In this document: positions 36,621 to 45,088 of the stretch, piece by piece
Layout of the letters: every line of letters begins with the position of its first letter
Position numbering within the stretch: the stretch's first letter is position 1
Assembly: GCA_023898345.1 (NCBI GenBank)
Contig: CP060218.1
Location: forward strand, 682,001-746,000
Source: Candidatus Woesearchaeota archaeon
GTDB taxonomy: Archaea > Nanobdellota > Nanobdellia > Woesearchaeales > UBA583
Length of the DNA stretch: 64,000 nt
Direction: 5' to 3'
Position numbers and translations under genes: made by a program
Notes under the pieces: generated by a model
Databases searched by the model: none
What the model was told of the DNA's origin: nothing
Seen by the model: the letters and a program-made list of their open reading frames with translations, nothing else

Positions 36621-37769
36621 TCTTGACAAAAGAGAATCTATGCGCACCTTAATTTCATTTCCTATACTCTCATCCCCTGCAAGATGTTCTTTCAAACTCT
36701 GCTTTTCGCTTTCATCTAATGGAACTCCTGCTGCAAACTTTGCTAGAATGTCTGTATCATAGAAACGAAGCGCGTTTGCTAAATACCCCGTTTCGTCCTT
36801 CACATCTAAGCTTGTTGCTGGCAAGAACATGTCGTCAACATTATCTGTTCCAACTCGTATCGGAACTCCCCCCCTTGCAAAGTCTAGAGCCTTTCCAATC
36901 GAATTATGTATTGGTGCAGTAAAAACTGCGAGTTGTCTCATAGAAAGAGCAGCAGACGGACAAACAATAAGTCCTAACTTTGATTCTAGAAATCCCCCAA
37001 TTACTTTTTCTAAGCGCCGTTTAGGATAACAAGAAGGAGAAATAGCGTGTACAGCCCAGACAAAAGGTTCATCTCTGCCTTTTTGAGCAAGCGTTTGAGC
37101 CAAACCTTCTTCTTTAATGACTTCCAGTAATGTTTCAACACCCTTTTCATAAGGAGAATTTTGCTGATCAAGATGATAATGAATGGGTTTGTCCAAGTCA
37201 AGAGCAAGCTTCAAAGTTCTCCTAAGATGTTCTTTAAATCCTATATGATCACGACCATTCCCGTAATATATTGGATCATCTCTTTCTGGAAGTGTTCCTA
37301 AAAAATCAGCCTCTCTTCCTGCTTCCACAAAAAGTTCCCAACGAGATGGATCTGAATCTTTGAAACCAAAAATGGGATAAGCGCCCACCCGAAAATCAAG
37401 TAAACGTTCATATTCTTTCTTCAAATCAAGAGCAACGCGTAATGCTCCAAGTCCTTCACCCAAAGGAATGTCATTAGCTACATCTATGAAACTGTCTACT
37501 CTTGTAACGCCAGATTTGGCTGATTCTTCAAGAAAGAGACCCATTCTCTCCCCTAGGCTTTCTTCAGTATATGCACTTCCCCTGTGCAAAGTTCCCGTTA
37601 GTGATTGCTTTTCTTGTAAAGTTAATCCCTTTCTTGGAGCATCTGAAGCAAGGTGAAGTTCCATGCCCCTCGTAAAAGCTCTGTCCAGATGTGCGTGGCC
37701 GTTCAAGTACCCTCCAATTCTTTCAACAGCCCCCCTAAGATCACGATGGAAAGAAATTTCATAACTCAT
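36606..37769 (-). CDS. Amidohydrolase-superfamily enzyme, cytosine-deaminase-like
   Basis: The 387-residue protein has the metal-binding set of the cytosine deaminase/aminohydrolase branch: GHAHLDRAFTRG (first H-x-H), KPIHYHLDQQNSPYEKGVETL (H-x-D), FVWAVHAISPSCYPKR (metal His), and VPIRVGTDNVDDMFLPA (late Asp). It probably hydrolyses a cyclic amidine or amide, and the true substrate is unknown. Unusually for this genome, a strong ribosome-binding site GGGGAGGTC (about 37779-37786) precedes the ATG at a classical spacing, matching the anti-SD of the 16S here. Codon use is also somewhat richer in G/C, so transfer is possible. Confidence 0.75.
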   Translation of the reverse strand: MSYEISFHRDLRGAVERIGGYLNGHAHLDRAFTRGMELHLASDAPRKGLTLQEKQSLTGTLHRGSAYTEESLGERMGLFLEESAKSGVTRVDSFIDVANDIPLGEGLGALRVALDLKKEYERLLDFRVGAYPIFGFKDSDPSRWELFVEAGREADFLGTLPERDDPIYYGNGRDHIGFKEHLRRTLKLALDLDKPIHYHLDQQNSPYEKGVETLLEVIKEEGLAQTLAQKGRDEPFVWAVHAISPSCYPKRRLEKVIGGFLESKLGLIVCPSAALSMRQLAVFTAPIHNSIGKALDFARGGVPIRVGTDNVDDMFLPATSLDVKDETGYLANALRFYDTDILAKFAAGVPLDESEKQSLKEHLAGDESIGNEIKVRIDSLLSRLKGV

Positions 37770-38027
37770 TTTTTATGACCTCCCCACAAGCTTTGCGAGA
37801 ATAATTTGTTTTTTTGATTATTACCATTTTTCAACATTTTTACCATACTTTTCCCTACTAAAAGAAACAAAAAGAAAAGAACACTTAGCTTGTCTGAACA
37901 CAGAAAAGAAATTCAAGATTTTCTTTTTTATCTGTCCTGTAGTCCATTAAAAAAATGCTTTCATTTTTCAAAAACATAAATTTTTTCTTGTCACTTGAAA
38001 GAACAACAAGCTCAAGAGTAGAAAATT

Positions 38028-38306
38028 TTATAATTCAAAGCCCTCAATAAATTCCTTAATTTGTTTGTATTTCTCAATATATTCAAACCCTTTGTCTGTC
38101 AGAGTATAATGCTTCTTTCCTTTGTCGTCTTCAACAACTTTGACGAATTTTTTTTTTATTATTTCTGTCTCATATTCTGAGAATGACTTGAATGATAAAT
38201 TGGAAAAACGAAGTAAGGGTGTTGGCCGAATGGAGTTGTGGTGCTGTTTAATGAGAAACAAAATATCATAGAGCACTTCAAGTCGATCTCGCTTTCCTTT
38301 ATTCAT
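38028..38306 (-). CDS. Winged-helix transcriptional regulator (archaeal HTH_45-like)
   Basis: The 92-residue protein is a single winged helix: MNKGKRDRLEVLYDILFLIKQHH, then a region around FSNLSFKSFSEYETEIIKKKFV and the wing VVEDDKGKKHYTLTDKGFEYIEKYKQIKEF, which is typical of small archaeal regulators with a C-terminal helix. The start is the ATG overlapping the stop of the upstream membrane-protein gene (ATGA). The two are probably co-translated and could act as a membrane sensor with its regulator. They are divergent from the ABC exporter operon, a plausible target. Confidence 0.8.
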   Translation of the reverse strand: MNKGKRDRLEVLYDILFLIKQHHNSIRPTPLLRFSNLSFKSFSEYETEIIKKKFVKVVEDDKGKKHYTLTDKGFEYIEKYKQIKEFIEGFEL

Positions 38307-38962
38307 TTTAATTTCTTGACCACCAAGTACAAAATGTACAAAAAAGCACAACCCAAAACAATAACATTCAATATTCTTCCTAAATCCAGACGGGTGAATA
38401 CAATACTTAGAAAACTGACAAGCCAAGAAAAAAAGAATAAGATATAGATAATGTAGATTTGCGAGAAATATTTTTTATCTTTTCCTCTCAGACGGTAAAT
38501 ACTGACAAAACCTAAAAGAAGAACTAAAACCATTGAATAGAATGAAAATAGTAGTTTTGTATGGAAAAGAAAACCCAGAAGAAAAACTACAAATGTAAAG
38601 AGATAAAGATAATACTCTTTGATTTTCTTGGCATAAAGACTTGAAAAAAGATAGGCGGTTCCCAAAAAAGTAAAGATATTGTACAAGCCAAAAAAAAGAA
38701 AAATGTTCTCTTCATGAAGAGAATAAATTTCTGAACGAAATATGGTGTTTAGGAGAAGAAAAAAATAGGCCAGGCCAAAAAAAAGAAATCCTTTCCTAAA
38801 AAATCCAATTCCTTTATGCTCACTTAGTTGGTAAATTTCTTTTGTCCTAAAAAAAATAATGCAAGAAGAAAGAACAATGAGTGAAATAAAAAAAAGTTCA
38901 AATCCTAAAAGCCCATAGGACATATTTGGGAAGTGCTCCATAGGGGGAAAGTTTTGATGCAT
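38303..38962 (-). CDS. Multi-helix membrane protein coupled to a winged-helix regulator
   Basis: The 219-residue protein has about seven hydrophobic segments and short loops (e.g. GFELFFISLIVLSSCIIFF, YYLYLFTFVVFLLGFLF, IYIILFFFSWLVSFLSIVF region). It has no soluble domain, so it looks like a small receptor or regulator partner. A TATA box (TTCTTATAAAG) lies about 25 nt before the ATG. Its stop overlaps the regulator start. No named family recognised; membrane proteins in operons with HTH regulators are common in archaea. Confidence 0.65.
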   Translation of the reverse strand: MHQNFPPMEHFPNMSYGLLGFELFFISLIVLSSCIIFFRTKEIYQLSEHKGIGFFRKGFLFFGLAYFFLLLNTIFRSEIYSLHEENIFLFFGLYNIFTFLGTAYLFSSLYAKKIKEYYLYLFTFVVFLLGFLFHTKLLFSFYSMVLVLLLGFVSIYRLRGKDKKYFSQIYIIYILFFFSWLVSFLSIVFTRLDLGRILNVIVLGCAFLYILYLVVKKLK

Positions 38963-39158
38963 GAATTTTTGGTAAGAGTTTATTCTTTATAAGAACTATG
39001 GATGTAAAGTATATGTCAGAGATTATTTCACCTCCCCACTCACTTCGTTCGTTTGCCAGATAGTGTTTCTAAGTTAAGAACTTCTGTGGAGCAGTATAGA
39101 CTTATTCTCCATTTGCTTTATAAACATCAAAGAAAAAAAGTTTCTACTTGAAGCAAAA
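38963..39158. promoter_or_regulatory. Divergent intergenic region between regulator operon and ABC exporter
   Basis: It contains the minus-strand TATA box near 38986 and a plus-strand box GCTTTATAAACATC near 39114-39127. Between them lies CCCCACTCACTTCGTTCGTTTGC (about 39034-39056; read in two halves CCCCACTC and CGTTCGTTTGC), and both halves recur in the divergent region at 62846-62865. A run AAGTTAAGAACTT-like near 39070 is also symmetrical. Confidence 0.45.
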
Positions 39159-39890
39159 ATGATGAAACATCAAATGCCAGTTGTCAAACTAGAGAAAGTT
39201 TGGAAGGTGTATAAAATGGGCGAAGTTGAAGTGCAGGCACTTAAGAATATTTCTCTTGAAATCTTTGAAAATGAATTTGTTGCAATAATTGGCACTTCAG
39301 GTTCTGGAAAATCAACGATGATGAATATCATTGGCTGTCTCGATAAACCTAGTAAGGGCGACTTATACTTGGACGGACAAAATATTATTGACCTAGAGGA
39401 ATCAGATTTATCGACACACAGAGGAAAAAATGTTGGTTTTATCTTTCAACAATATAATTTGATTGGAACTCTTTCTGTTTTTAACAACATAAAACTCCCT
39501 CTTGACTTTCAGGAGTATTCTGATAAAGAAGCAGATAAGAGAGTCGAGGATATGCTTCATCTTGTAAAACTTGAAGATAAAAAAAACAATTTGCCCTCTC
39601 AGCTTTCTGGAGGCCAACAACAAAGAGTCTCTATTGCTCGCTGCCTTGTGACAAATCCAAAAATTATCTTGGCAGATGAACCGACAGGCGCTTTGGATTC
39701 TGTGACGGGGAAAGAAATTCTCGAAACTTTGCAGCGCTTGTGGAAGGAAGAGAAAAAAACAGTCATCATGATTACTCATGACTTGAATTTGGCAAAATAC
39801 GCATCAAGAATAATAGAACTTAAAGACGGAGAAATCTGCAAAGAGTACCTTAATGAAAATCGAAAACAAATAAAAATTAGTGAAAAATGA
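39159..39890 (+). CDS. ABC transporter ATP-binding protein, MacB/LolD type
   Basis: The 243-residue ATPase has Walker A IGTSGSGKSTMMNIIG (residues ~41-56), Q-loop FIFQQYNLIGTLSV, signature LSGGQQQRVSIARCL, Walker B IILADEPTGALDS and H-loop IMITHDLNLAKYA. The N-terminal IGTSGSGKST and GALDS are typical of the MacB/LolD/FtsE branch, which powers type VII ABC exporters that move lipoproteins, peptides or antibiotics by mechanotransmission. It is the first gene of a three-gene operon and overlaps the next gene by four bases. Confidence 0.92.
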   Translation: MMKHQMPVVKLEKVWKVYKMGEVEVQALKNISLEIFENEFVAIIGTSGSGKSTMMNIIGCLDKPSKGDLYLDGQNIIDLEESDLSTHRGKNVGFIFQQYNLIGTLSVFNNIKLPLDFQEYSDKEADKRVEDMLHLVKLEDKKNNLPSQLSGGQQQRVSIARCLVTNPKIILADEPTGALDSVTGKEILETLQRLWKEEKKTVIMITHDLNLAKYASRIIELKDGEICKEYLNENRKQIKISEK

Positions 39891-41167
39891 AAAAAAACAT
39901 ACAAGCAATCTTTACAATACTTTTGATAAGCCTGTTGGCATCATCTTTTTCCTTTGCCGCGAGCACTGATGATGATAATAATGTAAAAACTGTTGAAATA
40001 ACGCTCCTTAATCAGAACCCGGACCCTGTTTATGCAGGAGATATTGTTGAGCTGACGCTCTCTTTAGTAAACACTGGCTATGGTGCTTTGGACAATGTTC
40101 AACTTACTCTTGAGGATGAGTATCCGTTCTCGATTGTTTCTGAAAAAACGATAGATGTAGGCCAAGTTTTGTCTGGTACGGGATATGAGCAAACAAAGAA
40201 AGTAAAGGTGAAAATTAATAATAATGCTGAAGCTGGAGACTATGTGTTGACGATCTATGAAAAAAGAAATGGTGCAAGTACTGAACATCCTATAACTATT
40301 TCTGTGGCTTCTAATAAAAACGTTGAAATTGTTCATATTGACAAGAATACTATTATTCCTGGAAGTACTGAAGAGGTTGTTTTTACTCTCAAAAATGTTG
40401 GTAGTACAGATTTAAGAAATCTCGAATTTTCTTGGCAAAATGAGGATGACATCCTTCTTCCTGTCAATGGTGATAATAAAGTGTTCATTGAAAAACTGGA
40501 TACTGATGAAGAAACTCAAGTCTCCTTCCTTATTAGTGCTAGTAGTGCGGCAAGTGCTGATTTGTACAAACTTGATCTCACTGTGAGTTATGAAAATACA
40601 AAAACATCAGAGGTCACAGAGGAAAGTTCGAGCGCTGGAATGTATGTTGGTGGAGAAACAGAATTTGATATTACCTTTGACGAAGTGTCGGACAGTGAGT
40701 ACATTTTTACTATTGCAAACATTGGGGCTAACGACGCCAGTTCTGTGAAGGTTACAGTAGAGGAAACTTCTGGTATCTCCCTTTCCTCAAAAGCTTCTGA
40801 AATTATTGGCGATCTGAACACTGGCGATTATACAACAATTTCTTTTGAGCTTTCACAAGTTTCTCAACAAATCCCGTTTAAAATTGAGTATACGGACACA
40901 TCAGGAAAAAGAATAAGTGTCTCAAAAGAAGTTTCTGTAAAAACAAGTACTGGAATGTCTGTCAACGGAACTAGTACCTCTAGGCCTTCAACTCTTGGGA
41001 ACACTTCAAATTCTGGCTCAAGAGGCGGAATGGGAAGTCTGCAAACAGGAGTTAGTACTTTGTCAACATGGGCAAAATATGCTGGATACTTCCTAGTAGC
41101 TGTCCTCCTGCTCTTTGTTGCCTTTAAAATGTACAAAAAAAGAATTGCTAAAGCAAAGAAAAATTAA
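39887..41167 (+). CDS. Exported CARDB/S-layer-like protein of the ABC exporter operon
   Basis: The 426-residue protein has a signal peptide (IQAIFTILLISLLASSFSFAAS, read as two parts of one hydrophobic stretch) and two or three beta-sandwich domains of the CARDB/COG1361 type (e.g. DPVYAGDIVELTLSLVNTG and STEEVVFTLKNVGSTDLRN). A Ser/Gly-rich linker, a C-terminal membrane helix (YAGYFLVAVLLLFVAFKMY) and a basic tail follow. Archaeal MacB-like operons often carry such a protein between ATPase and permease, where it may be the extracytoplasmic partner (the MacA position), which is inference. Confidence 0.8.
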   Translation: MKKNIQAIFTILLISLLASSFSFAASTDDDNNVKTVEITLLNQNPDPVYAGDIVELTLSLVNTGYGALDNVQLTLEDEYPFSIVSEKTIDVGQVLSGTGYEQTKKVKVKINNNAEAGDYVLTIYEKRNGASTEHPITISVASNKNVEIVHIDKNTIIPGSTEEVVFTLKNVGSTDLRNLEFSWQNEDDILLPVNGDNKVFIEKLDTDEETQVSFLISASSAASADLYKLDLTVSYENTKTSEVTEESSSAGMYVGGETEFDITFDEVSDSEYIFTIANIGANDASSVKVTVEETSGISLSSKASEIIGDLNTGDYTTISFELSQVSQQIPFKIEYTDTSGKRISVSKEVSVKTSTGMSVNGTSTSRPSTLGNTSNSGSRGGMGSLQTGVSTLSTWAKYAGYFLVAVLLLFVAFKMYKKRIAKAKKN

Positions 41168-41201
41168 TTTTTTCTTTTCTTCCTTTAAATAAAAAATCAA
41201 A

Positions 41202-42416
41202 ATGAAAACAACTAAATGTTTTACTATGGCTTTGACAATGGTGCTCCATTCTCGACTGAGATCTTGGCTCACCATATTAGGAATTGTCATTGGTGTTGCG
41301 TCTGTTATTAGTATTGTTGGCATAGGAACTGGATTAAGTCAACAAGTCAATAACAACTTGGGGCAACTTGAAGCTGACATCATTACTATTTCTCCAGGAT
41401 ATTCAAAAGCCCAAAGCTTTGGACCTCCAGGCAGAGGGGGAGGAACATTTGGAGAAACAAGTTCCAGCAATCAAGATCCTTTAACAAATAAAGATATTCA
41501 GACACTTAAGGGCATTAGTAATATAGAACTCATTAATCAGCAAGTTAGTGGATCAGTTGATTTGACGTATCTTGGAGAGAAGGGAACAGTAACACTAACG
41601 GGAGTTAATCAAAAGGTCTATTATGAAATAACGAATGATGAGGTTTCAGAAGGAAGACTTTTGCAGCCCTCAGATTCAAATGTCATTATTATTGGTGGAA
41701 GACTTGCAAATGGATACTTTGAAAAGGAAATAAAAATTAATCAACTGTTATCTATTGAAGGTCGTTCCTTTCGGGTCGTAGGGATTTTAGATGATACCTC
41801 AAATTCTATCATTATGCCTATAGATTCTGCTTATGAAGTGCTTGAGAACAAAGAAAAAAACGAATATGATACTATTGAACTGAAGGTCAAAGATGTTGAT
41901 AAACTAAATGAGACCGAAGAAGAAATTGTTACTAAACTTATGCGGTCTCGACATATCACTAATGAAGATGACAGAGACTTTACAGTAAAGACAAATGCTG
42001 AGTCAGATAGTCTAAGGCAGGAAATGACAAGTACATTAACTACGTTTCTTACAGCAATTGCTTCTGTCTCTTTGCTTGTTGGAGCGGTTGGAATTGCAAA
42101 CACCATGTTCACAGCAGTTTTGGAAAAGACTAAGGACATTGGGATTATGAAAAGTATTGGCGCTCGAAATGAAGATATTCTTATTATTTTTATTTTGAAT
42201 GCGGCCCTTATCGGTCTTGTTGGAGGACTTATCGGAGTTGCCTTTGGGTACTTGTTTTCATTGGTTCTCACTTACGTCGGCCTTACAAGCATCATTGCTG
42301 TGAAAACGGTCTTTGTCACTTTGGGCGTGTCCATTGCCGTTGGAATGATTAGTGGTTTCATTCCTGCTGTCAACGCATCTAAGCTTGATCCCGTGATTGC
42401 TTTGCGACGAGATTAA
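41202..42416 (+). CDS. ABC transporter permease, MacB/FtsX family
   Basis: The 404-residue protein has the first membrane helix near residue ~20 (LRSWLTILGIVIGVASVISIVG), a large periplasm-like domain (~45-285) with the MacB core, and then three C-terminal helices (FLTAIASVSLLVGAVGIANTM, NAALIGLVGGLIGVAFGYLF, VFVTLGVSIAVGMISGFIP). MKSIGARNEDIL, which binds the ATPase, sits between the first two of these. It forms a mechanotransmission exporter with the two preceding genes. The gap of 34 nt and a weak A/T box suggest continuing transcription. Confidence 0.92.
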   Translation: MKTTKCFTMALTMVLHSRLRSWLTILGIVIGVASVISIVGIGTGLSQQVNNNLGQLEADIITISPGYSKAQSFGPPGRGGGTFGETSSSNQDPLTNKDIQTLKGISNIELINQQVSGSVDLTYLGEKGTVTLTGVNQKVYYEITNDEVSEGRLLQPSDSNVIIIGGRLANGYFEKEIKINQLLSIEGRSFRVVGILDDTSNSIIMPIDSAYEVLENKEKNEYDTIELKVKDVDKLNETEEEIVTKLMRSRHITNEDDRDFTVKTNAESDSLRQEMTSTLTTFLTAIASVSLLVGAVGIANTMFTAVLEKTKDIGIMKSIGARNEDILIIFILNAALIGLVGGLIGVAFGYLFSLVLTYVGLTSIIAVKTVFVTLGVSIAVGMISGFIPAVNASKLDPVIALRRD

Positions 42417-42520
42417 GTGCTGGAAGAAAGAGAGGAAGAGCTCTCTTTTTTAACTACTTTGCGACTTCTCACGTATACAAAACTTTACCTCCTAACACTT
42501 TTTCTGCACTACTCGATTTT

Positions 42521-42590
42521 TAGTAAACGTTAAAATATGCCTATCTCAATAGGTGCAGAGCAGTTTGATATAATACCTCGCTAAGGAATC
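42521..42590 (+). repeat. Dispersed intergenic element, copy C
   Basis: It holds TAGTAAACGTTAAAATATGCC, split here as a left block TAGTAAACGTTAAAA, then ATCTCAATAGGTGCAGAGC and the right block TATAATACCTCGCTAAGGAA. The order and spacing equal those of copies A and B, but it has diverged. The right end lies about 22 nt from the 3' end of tRNA-Val (minus strand), and the left end is about 105 nt past the permease stop. Confidence 0.75.
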
Positions 42591-42612
42591 AAAATGAAAT
42601 AGAGAAAGAGGA

Positions 42613-42684
42613 TGAGACTAGCCAGATTTGAACTGGCGACCTTTGCCACGTCAAGGCAACGTCATACCGCTAGACCATAGTCTC
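42613..42684 (-). tRNA. tRNA-Val (anticodon GAC)
   Basis: On the minus strand: acceptor GAGACTA/TAGTCTC with discriminator A, D-arm GTCTAGCGGTATGAC, anticodon stem TTGCC/GGCAA around loop TTGACGT (anticodon GAC), T-arm GCCAG-TTCAAAT-CTGGC. CCA is not encoded. It shares a palindromic TATA box (42708-42719) with the divergent Kae1 gene. Confidence 0.93.
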
Positions 42685-42707
42685 GTATTTTCAAAGGAAA
42701 ACGAATG

Positions 42708-42719
42708 AATTTATAAATT
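42708..42719. promoter_or_regulatory. Shared palindromic TATA box (tRNA-Val / Kae1)
   Basis: The perfect palindrome AATTTATAAATT is centred at 42713.5, 29.5 nt from the tRNA-Val 5' base and 25.5 nt from the Kae1 ATG. One box can serve both directions. Confidence 0.65.
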
Positions 42720-42738
42720 ATCTGCTTTTGGTCAATTC

Positions 42739-43722
42739 ATGCTTATCTTAGGAATTGAGTCAACTGCGCATACTTTTGCAATGGGGCTTCTTGAAACAAG
42801 TAAAAAACAAGTCTTATTCCATGAGAAGGTTCAGTTCCAGAATGATGTTGGAATGGATCCTCGCAAGCTAGGAGACTTCCATACAAGGGAATTTTCTTCA
42901 GTCCTTTTGAAACTCACAGAATTTCTTAAAAAAGAACACCTCACTTTTGCGGACATTCATCTTCTTTCTTTTTCTCAGGGCCCAGGAATTGGAAATGCAC
43001 TTAAGATTGGGTGCACGGTTGCTAAAACCCTTTCTCTAAGATTTAATATTCCACTTGTTGGAGTCAACCACATTAAAGCACATCTTGAAATTGGAAAATT
43101 TTTTACGTCTTTCAAAGATCCACTCTTTCTTTATGTTTCTGGCGTTAATACTCAAGTTATTGCTAAGGATGACTTTGGAAACTATAAAATCTATGGAGAA
43201 ACAGAAGATATTGGCCTCGGGAATCTGCTTGATAGTTTTGCCCGTCTTGTCGGACTTGGCTTTCCGGGCGGCCCACTCATTGAACAAGAAGCAAAAAAAT
43301 CTCATACGTATATTGAACTACCTTACACTGTCAAGGGGATGAATATTAGTCTTGCGGGTTTACATTCTCATCTCAAACAATGTACTGAAAAAGGAATGAG
43401 CCGAGAGGATTTATGTTACTCTGTACAGGAAACGGTGTTTGCCATGGTTATGGAGGTTGTCGAGCGAGCTATGGCGTACACAAAAAAAGAAGAATTTCTT
43501 ATTGTTGGAGGCGTTGCGGCAAACCAAAGACTTCGAGAAATGGCAGAGGCAATGTGCAAAATAAGAAAAGCAAAATTCAAAACCTTCCCTTTTCAGTACT
43601 GTCTCGACAATGCCATTATGATTGCATGGCAGGGCTACTTAGATAAGGACAAAGCTACTTCGAAGGATTTTGGGAAATTAAAGCCGCTCCCTTACGAAAC
43701 TGTGGAAAGTTTCCTGTTGTAA
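42739..43722 (+). CDS. kae1: KEOPS subunit Kae1 (tRNA N6-threonylcarbamoyladenosine synthesis)
   Basis: The 327-residue ASKHA-fold protein transfers threonylcarbamoyl to A37 of ANN-decoding tRNAs. Motifs are ILGIESTAHTFAMG, SQGPGIGNALKIGCTVAKTLS, the metal-binding VNHIKAHLEIG (H-x3-H), LYVSGVNTQVI, DIGLGNLLDSFARLVGLGFPGGP, and the late LIVGGVAANQRLREM and LDNAIMIAWQG. It has the usual length without a fused Bud32 kinase domain. The FPGGP and NAIMIAW motifs are intact, so it should be active. Leaderless, using the shared palindromic TATA box. Confidence 0.95.
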   Translation: MLILGIESTAHTFAMGLLETSKKQVLFHEKVQFQNDVGMDPRKLGDFHTREFSSVLLKLTEFLKKEHLTFADIHLLSFSQGPGIGNALKIGCTVAKTLSLRFNIPLVGVNHIKAHLEIGKFFTSFKDPLFLYVSGVNTQVIAKDDFGNYKIYGETEDIGLGNLLDSFARLVGLGFPGGPLIEQEAKKSHTYIELPYTVKGMNISLAGLHSHLKQCTEKGMSREDLCYSVQETVFAMVMEVVERAMAYTKKEEFLIVGGVAANQRLREMAEAMCKIRKAKFKTFPFQYCLDNAIMIAWQGYLDKDKATSKDFGKLKPLPYETVESFLL

Positions 43723-43783
43723 CTGTTGGAAAAGAACACGAAAACTATTTAAACTAAAAAGTTGATTAACCTCCAGACTATTT

Positions 43784-45088
43784 ATGGTTAAAAGAAATAT
43801 TTTAGTTGGAATAGGAAATTCAAAGAAAAAAAATCCGTATGAGGCAGCAAAGGAAGCAGTTGCAGAAGCACTTCAAACATGTCCAAAACCTACATTTTCT
43901 ATTGTTTATACAAATTCAGATTTAGATCAGAATGGCTTTCTTAAAGGGCTTAATGAGATTCTTGGCACAAATTGGGTAGGCTGTTCTGCTGATAAAATGT
44001 TTAATTCAAAGGCTGGCTACGACCCAGAGCTTTCTATTTCTGTTCTCTGTATGCAATCTGAGTATATGCATTTTAGTGTAGAGGTTGCTGAAAAATATAG
44101 GGATAATCCTCAAAAACGGGGGTTTGAATCAATAAAAAAGGCGATGAAAAATATTAAAGGGAATGAATATCTCGACTCATACATTCAGTTTACTCGAACT
44201 AAAAAAGAAAAATATGAAGATATTGTTAGAACACCACCTTATTTCATTCTCACATTTATTCGGGGGCTCACCATCAATAAAGAGGGGAAAACAATTTCTG
44301 GGAATGAGTCAGAATTTCTTTCGGGAATTCTTGAATATACTGGACCAAATATCCCCATGTTTGGCGGATCAGCTAGTTCTAGTCTAGAAGAATACGAGAA
44401 AGGAAGAGCAACGAATTATCAGTTTGCAAATGGAAAATTGTACCTTGAGGCTGCGGTTGTTATTTTTGTGGTTACTGATATCTATTTTGCAACTATTGTG
44501 AATCATGGGTATGTTTTAACGTCAGACTATGCAGCTGTAACAAAATTGGATAAAAATGGTTATGAAATTCTTTCTTTAAATGGAAAAGACCCGATTTCTG
44601 AATACTGTAGAATTTTAGGGGTTGACAAAAAAGACTATCTTAGAGATTCTTACAAAAATTCTTTTTCAAGACCCTTTGGTTTGGTTTTAGAGGATGGAAA
44701 TTCTGTCGTTAGAGAAGCAGTTCCAAATCCTGACAAAAAATCATTGCATTCAAACTTTAGGCTCCATAAAAATATCCTCCTCAATGTTTTAAGTTTTGAT
44801 AAAAAGAAAACCCTTGAGACAATGAGAAGATCTATGGAAAATCTTACTACTTTAGAAAGTGATAAAAAACCTGAAATCGCTTTTTTTTGTAACTGTTCTG
44901 GTAGGAGGCCCCTAGTAAAGGACCTTGAAAAAAAAGATGTTGAAAATTTAAAGAAGAAATTCCCGACTCTAAACTTCTTTGGTTTCTATTCTTTTGGAGA
45001 GGTTGGTTCAACAAAAACTATGGCTGCTCTTTTGCACAGTCAAACTGTAACGGCTCTAACAATTTTTAATGATCTTTTGACAAAATGA
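43784..45088 (+). CDS. FIST-domain protein
   Basis: The 434-residue protein opens with the FIST N-domain (VGIGNSKKKNPYEAAKEAVAEAL, TNWVGCSADKMFNSKAG) and ends with FIST-C elements (DKKPEIAFFCNCSGRRPLV and NFFGFYSFGEVGS). FIST domains are sensory domains thought to bind small ligands, and elsewhere they often occur with signalling or metabolic enzymes. CNCSG and a Cys at CSAD could bind metal. Its last four bases overlap the start of the next, 894-residue gene, so the two products probably act together. TATA-like CTATTTAAAC lies about 38 nt before the ATG. Confidence 0.8.
   Translation: MVKRNILVGIGNSKKKNPYEAAKEAVAEALQTCPKPTFSIVYTNSDLDQNGFLKGLNEILGTNWVGCSADKMFNSKAGYDPELSISVLCMQSEYMHFSVEVAEKYRDNPQKRGFESIKKAMKNIKGNEYLDSYIQFTRTKKEKYEDIVRTPPYFILTFIRGLTINKEGKTISGNESEFLSGILEYTGPNIPMFGGSASSSLEEYEKGRATNYQFANGKLYLEAAVVIFVVTDIYFATIVNHGYVLTSDYAAVTKLDKNGYEILSLNGKDPISEYCRILGVDKKDYLRDSYKNSFSRPFGLVLEDGNSVVREAVPNPDKKSLHSNFRLHKNILLNVLSFDKKKTLETMRRSMENLTTLESDKKPEIAFFCNCSGRRPLVKDLEKKDVENLKKKFPTLNFFGFYSFGEVGSTKTMAALLHSQTVTALTIFNDLLTK

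Noticed and set aside
37770..38027. Possible RNA gene or small ORF in the 258-bp gap
   Set aside because: The region is A/T-rich, without a convincing frame, hairpin or repeat beyond the ribosome-binding site of the neighbouring gene.
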